Assembly: GCA_002299195.1 (NCBI GenBank)
Contig: DBOA01000138.1
Location: 1 to 6,428 of the forward strand
Reading direction: 5' to 3'
From: Sphingomonadales bacterium UBA658
GTDB lineage: Bacteria > Pseudomonadota > Alphaproteobacteria > Sphingomonadales > Sphingomonadaceae
Length of the DNA stretch: 6,428 bases
Both the position numbers and the translations under genes were made by a program. Below, in pieces: positions 5,648 through 6,428 of the stretch (its first letter is position 1; each line of letters starts with the position of its first letter). The notes beneath the pieces are model-generated. The model ran no database searches and was not told the DNA's origin. It worked only from the letters and a program-made list of their open reading frames with translations.

Positions 5648-6428
5648 GCGCATAGCGAAGCGTCATACCGCGCGCATGCCTTTGCTGGAAACCCTTCCAT
5701 AATGTCACGCCTTCGCCGCCGGGACTATACGCACCCCATGGCGTTCCGGCGGGCGCATTCCACACGCCATCATCTGAATTTTCGGTGTCGACTTTAAGAT
5801 ACGCACTTTTGCTTTCGTCGCCCCGTAAATGCACAGCGAGAAACGCGGAAATAAAGTGCAGGTTGATGGCATTGATCCGGTCTTGCCGCCAAATCGGGTC
5901 TTCAAACCAGTCTATGTCCCACAGCGAACCGCGCATTTCGGGTGGCGTAGGATTGAGCGCGATGGAATGGCCTGCCTGCTTGTAAGTCAGCAAATAGCGG
6001 TCGGCATTTACGGCGCCACCAAAGACGGCCAGCGCGCCCGTTTTATAGTCAACAGTAAAGTCGCTATCGCCGTGTATCAGAAGCAGCGGCGCCGTTAGCG
6101 CGGCGAGGCCCTCGGCCCCCCATGCGCTGCTCGGTGCTCCGCCAGCCGGCGCCAGTGCCACCACAGCCTTTACGCCTGGCACTTTGATAGCGTTCGCATC
6201 CGCACTGCCGCGCGCGAATTTCTTCAGCCACCCACCCGCAACCGCATTCATATTCGGACCCGCAGGGTCAAGCGATGCGCCACCTGCGGTGAGCACCCCA
6301 TAACCACCTTGTGAATAGCCAATGAGCGCGACATTATCCGGGGCAATCAAATCCCCCAAAGTGGCGCGGAGCTGCGCCGCGGCAAACACAATGTCATGCG
6401 GCCTATTGAAATTCGGCGCAGCACGCGT
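5631..6428 (-). CDS. Alpha/beta hydrolase, predicted dienelactone-hydrolase type (5' partial)
   Basis: The minus-strand frame is open from the window edge at 6428 to the TGA at 5633-5631, giving the last 265 residues. The GTG at 6389 is not taken as the start because the reading upstream of it (RPHDIVFAAAQLRA) fits the family's helix before the nucleophile strand. The catalytic triad can be placed: Ser39 in the nucleophile elbow VALIGYSQGGYG (33-44), Asp123 in LLIHGDSDFTVDY (116-128; Asp121 is the alternative), and His154 in KQAGHSIAL (150-158). The C-terminal helix INLHFISAFLAVHLRGDESKSAYL (about 188-211) and a closing W-x-GF segment are typical of predicted dienelactone hydrolases (COG4188-like) and bacterial PAF-acetylhydrolase relatives. 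Such enzymes cleave ester bonds and are often exported, but the N-terminus that would hold a signal peptide is not in the window. The substrate cannot be inferred. It faces the sox operon tail to tail and is probably unrelated in function. Confidence 0.88.
   Translation of the reverse strand, partial: TRAAPNFNRPHDIVFAAAQLRATLGDLIAPDNVALIGYSQGGYGVLTAGGASLDPAGPNMNAVAGGWLKKFARGSADANAIKVPGVKAVVALAPAGGAPSSAWGAEGLAALTAPLLLIHGDSDFTVDYKTGALAVFGGAVNADRYLLTYKQAGHSIALNPTPPEMRGSLWDIDWFEDPIWRQDRINAINLHFISAFLAVHLRGDESKSAYLKVDTENSDDGVWNAPAGTPWGAYSPGGEGVTLWKGFQQRHARGMTLRYAPKASD
5637..5665. terminator. Hairpin over the convergent gene ends (possible bidirectional terminator)
   Basis: TGACGCTT (5637-5644) pairs perfectly with AAGCGTCA (5658-5665). 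Inside, CGC (5649-5651) pairs with GCG (5655-5657) around a three-base loop, with TAGG left as a bulge. The TAG stop of soxG lies in that bulge and the hydrolase stop is just outside the stem. No run of T follows on either strand, so it is not a classical intrinsic terminator; it could still slow polymerase from both sides or protect transcript 3' ends. The role is inferred, the inverted repeat is directly visible. Confidence 0.45.

Noticed and set aside
6387..6389. GTG as start of the minus-strand hydrolase
   Set aside because: The frame stays open to the window edge with family-like sequence before it, and the N-terminal strands of the fold would be missing, so the gene is cut by the window.
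1..6428. CRISPR array, tRNA, transposase or tandem repeats
   Set aside because: No regularly spaced repeats, clover-leaf sequences, terminal inverted repeats or transposase motifs were seen; nearly the whole window is coding.

Overview
The window looks like part of an alphaproteobacterial chromosome. The impression rests on moderately high GC, tight start/stop overlaps, GTG starts, and the style of the encoded proteins. A sphingomonad-like source is plausible, but nothing here fixes the taxon. No mobile element, RNA gene or CRISPR array was seen.

Bases 1-5647 hold five plus-strand genes in one tightly packed run. First is the C-terminal 304 residues of a stand-alone FAD-dependent amine/amino-acid oxidoreductase of the DAO superfamily, whose 5' end lies outside the window. 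It is followed by the four subunits of a heterotetrameric sarcosine-oxidase-type complex in the order beta (soxB-like), delta (soxD-like), alpha (soxA-like) and gamma (soxG-like). All four junctions overlap, by 4, 1, 4 and 8 bases, so the genes are probably one translationally coupled operon whose promoter lies upstream. In known members of the family, beta carries FAD and a covalent FMN, delta binds zinc, and alpha joins a nucleotide-binding oxidoreductase part to a folate-binding GcvT-like part. Together they oxidise an N-methyl amino acid and can pass the methyl carbon to tetrahydrofolate as 5,10-methylene-THF. The flavin, zinc and folate parts look intact here.

Several details argue against simply calling this sarcosine oxidase. 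The beta subunit has motifs of a sister clade that, as I recall, includes N-methylglutamate dehydrogenase-type subunits. The alpha subunit, at 911 residues, appears to have lost a helix-sized segment of its nucleotide-binding part and a usual GG motif. The gamma subunit is short. The gene in front is a second, paralogous DAO enzyme rather than glyA. The true substrate is unknown and may be another N-methylated or secondary amino acid, handled in two steps with the upstream oxidoreductase.

Bases 5631-6428 encode, on the minus strand, the C-terminal 265 residues of an alpha/beta hydrolase (predicted dienelactone-hydrolase type), cut by the window edge. It converges on soxG and overlaps it by 17 bases. 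A hairpin without a T tract covers the soxG stop codon and may end transcription or protect the 3' ends.
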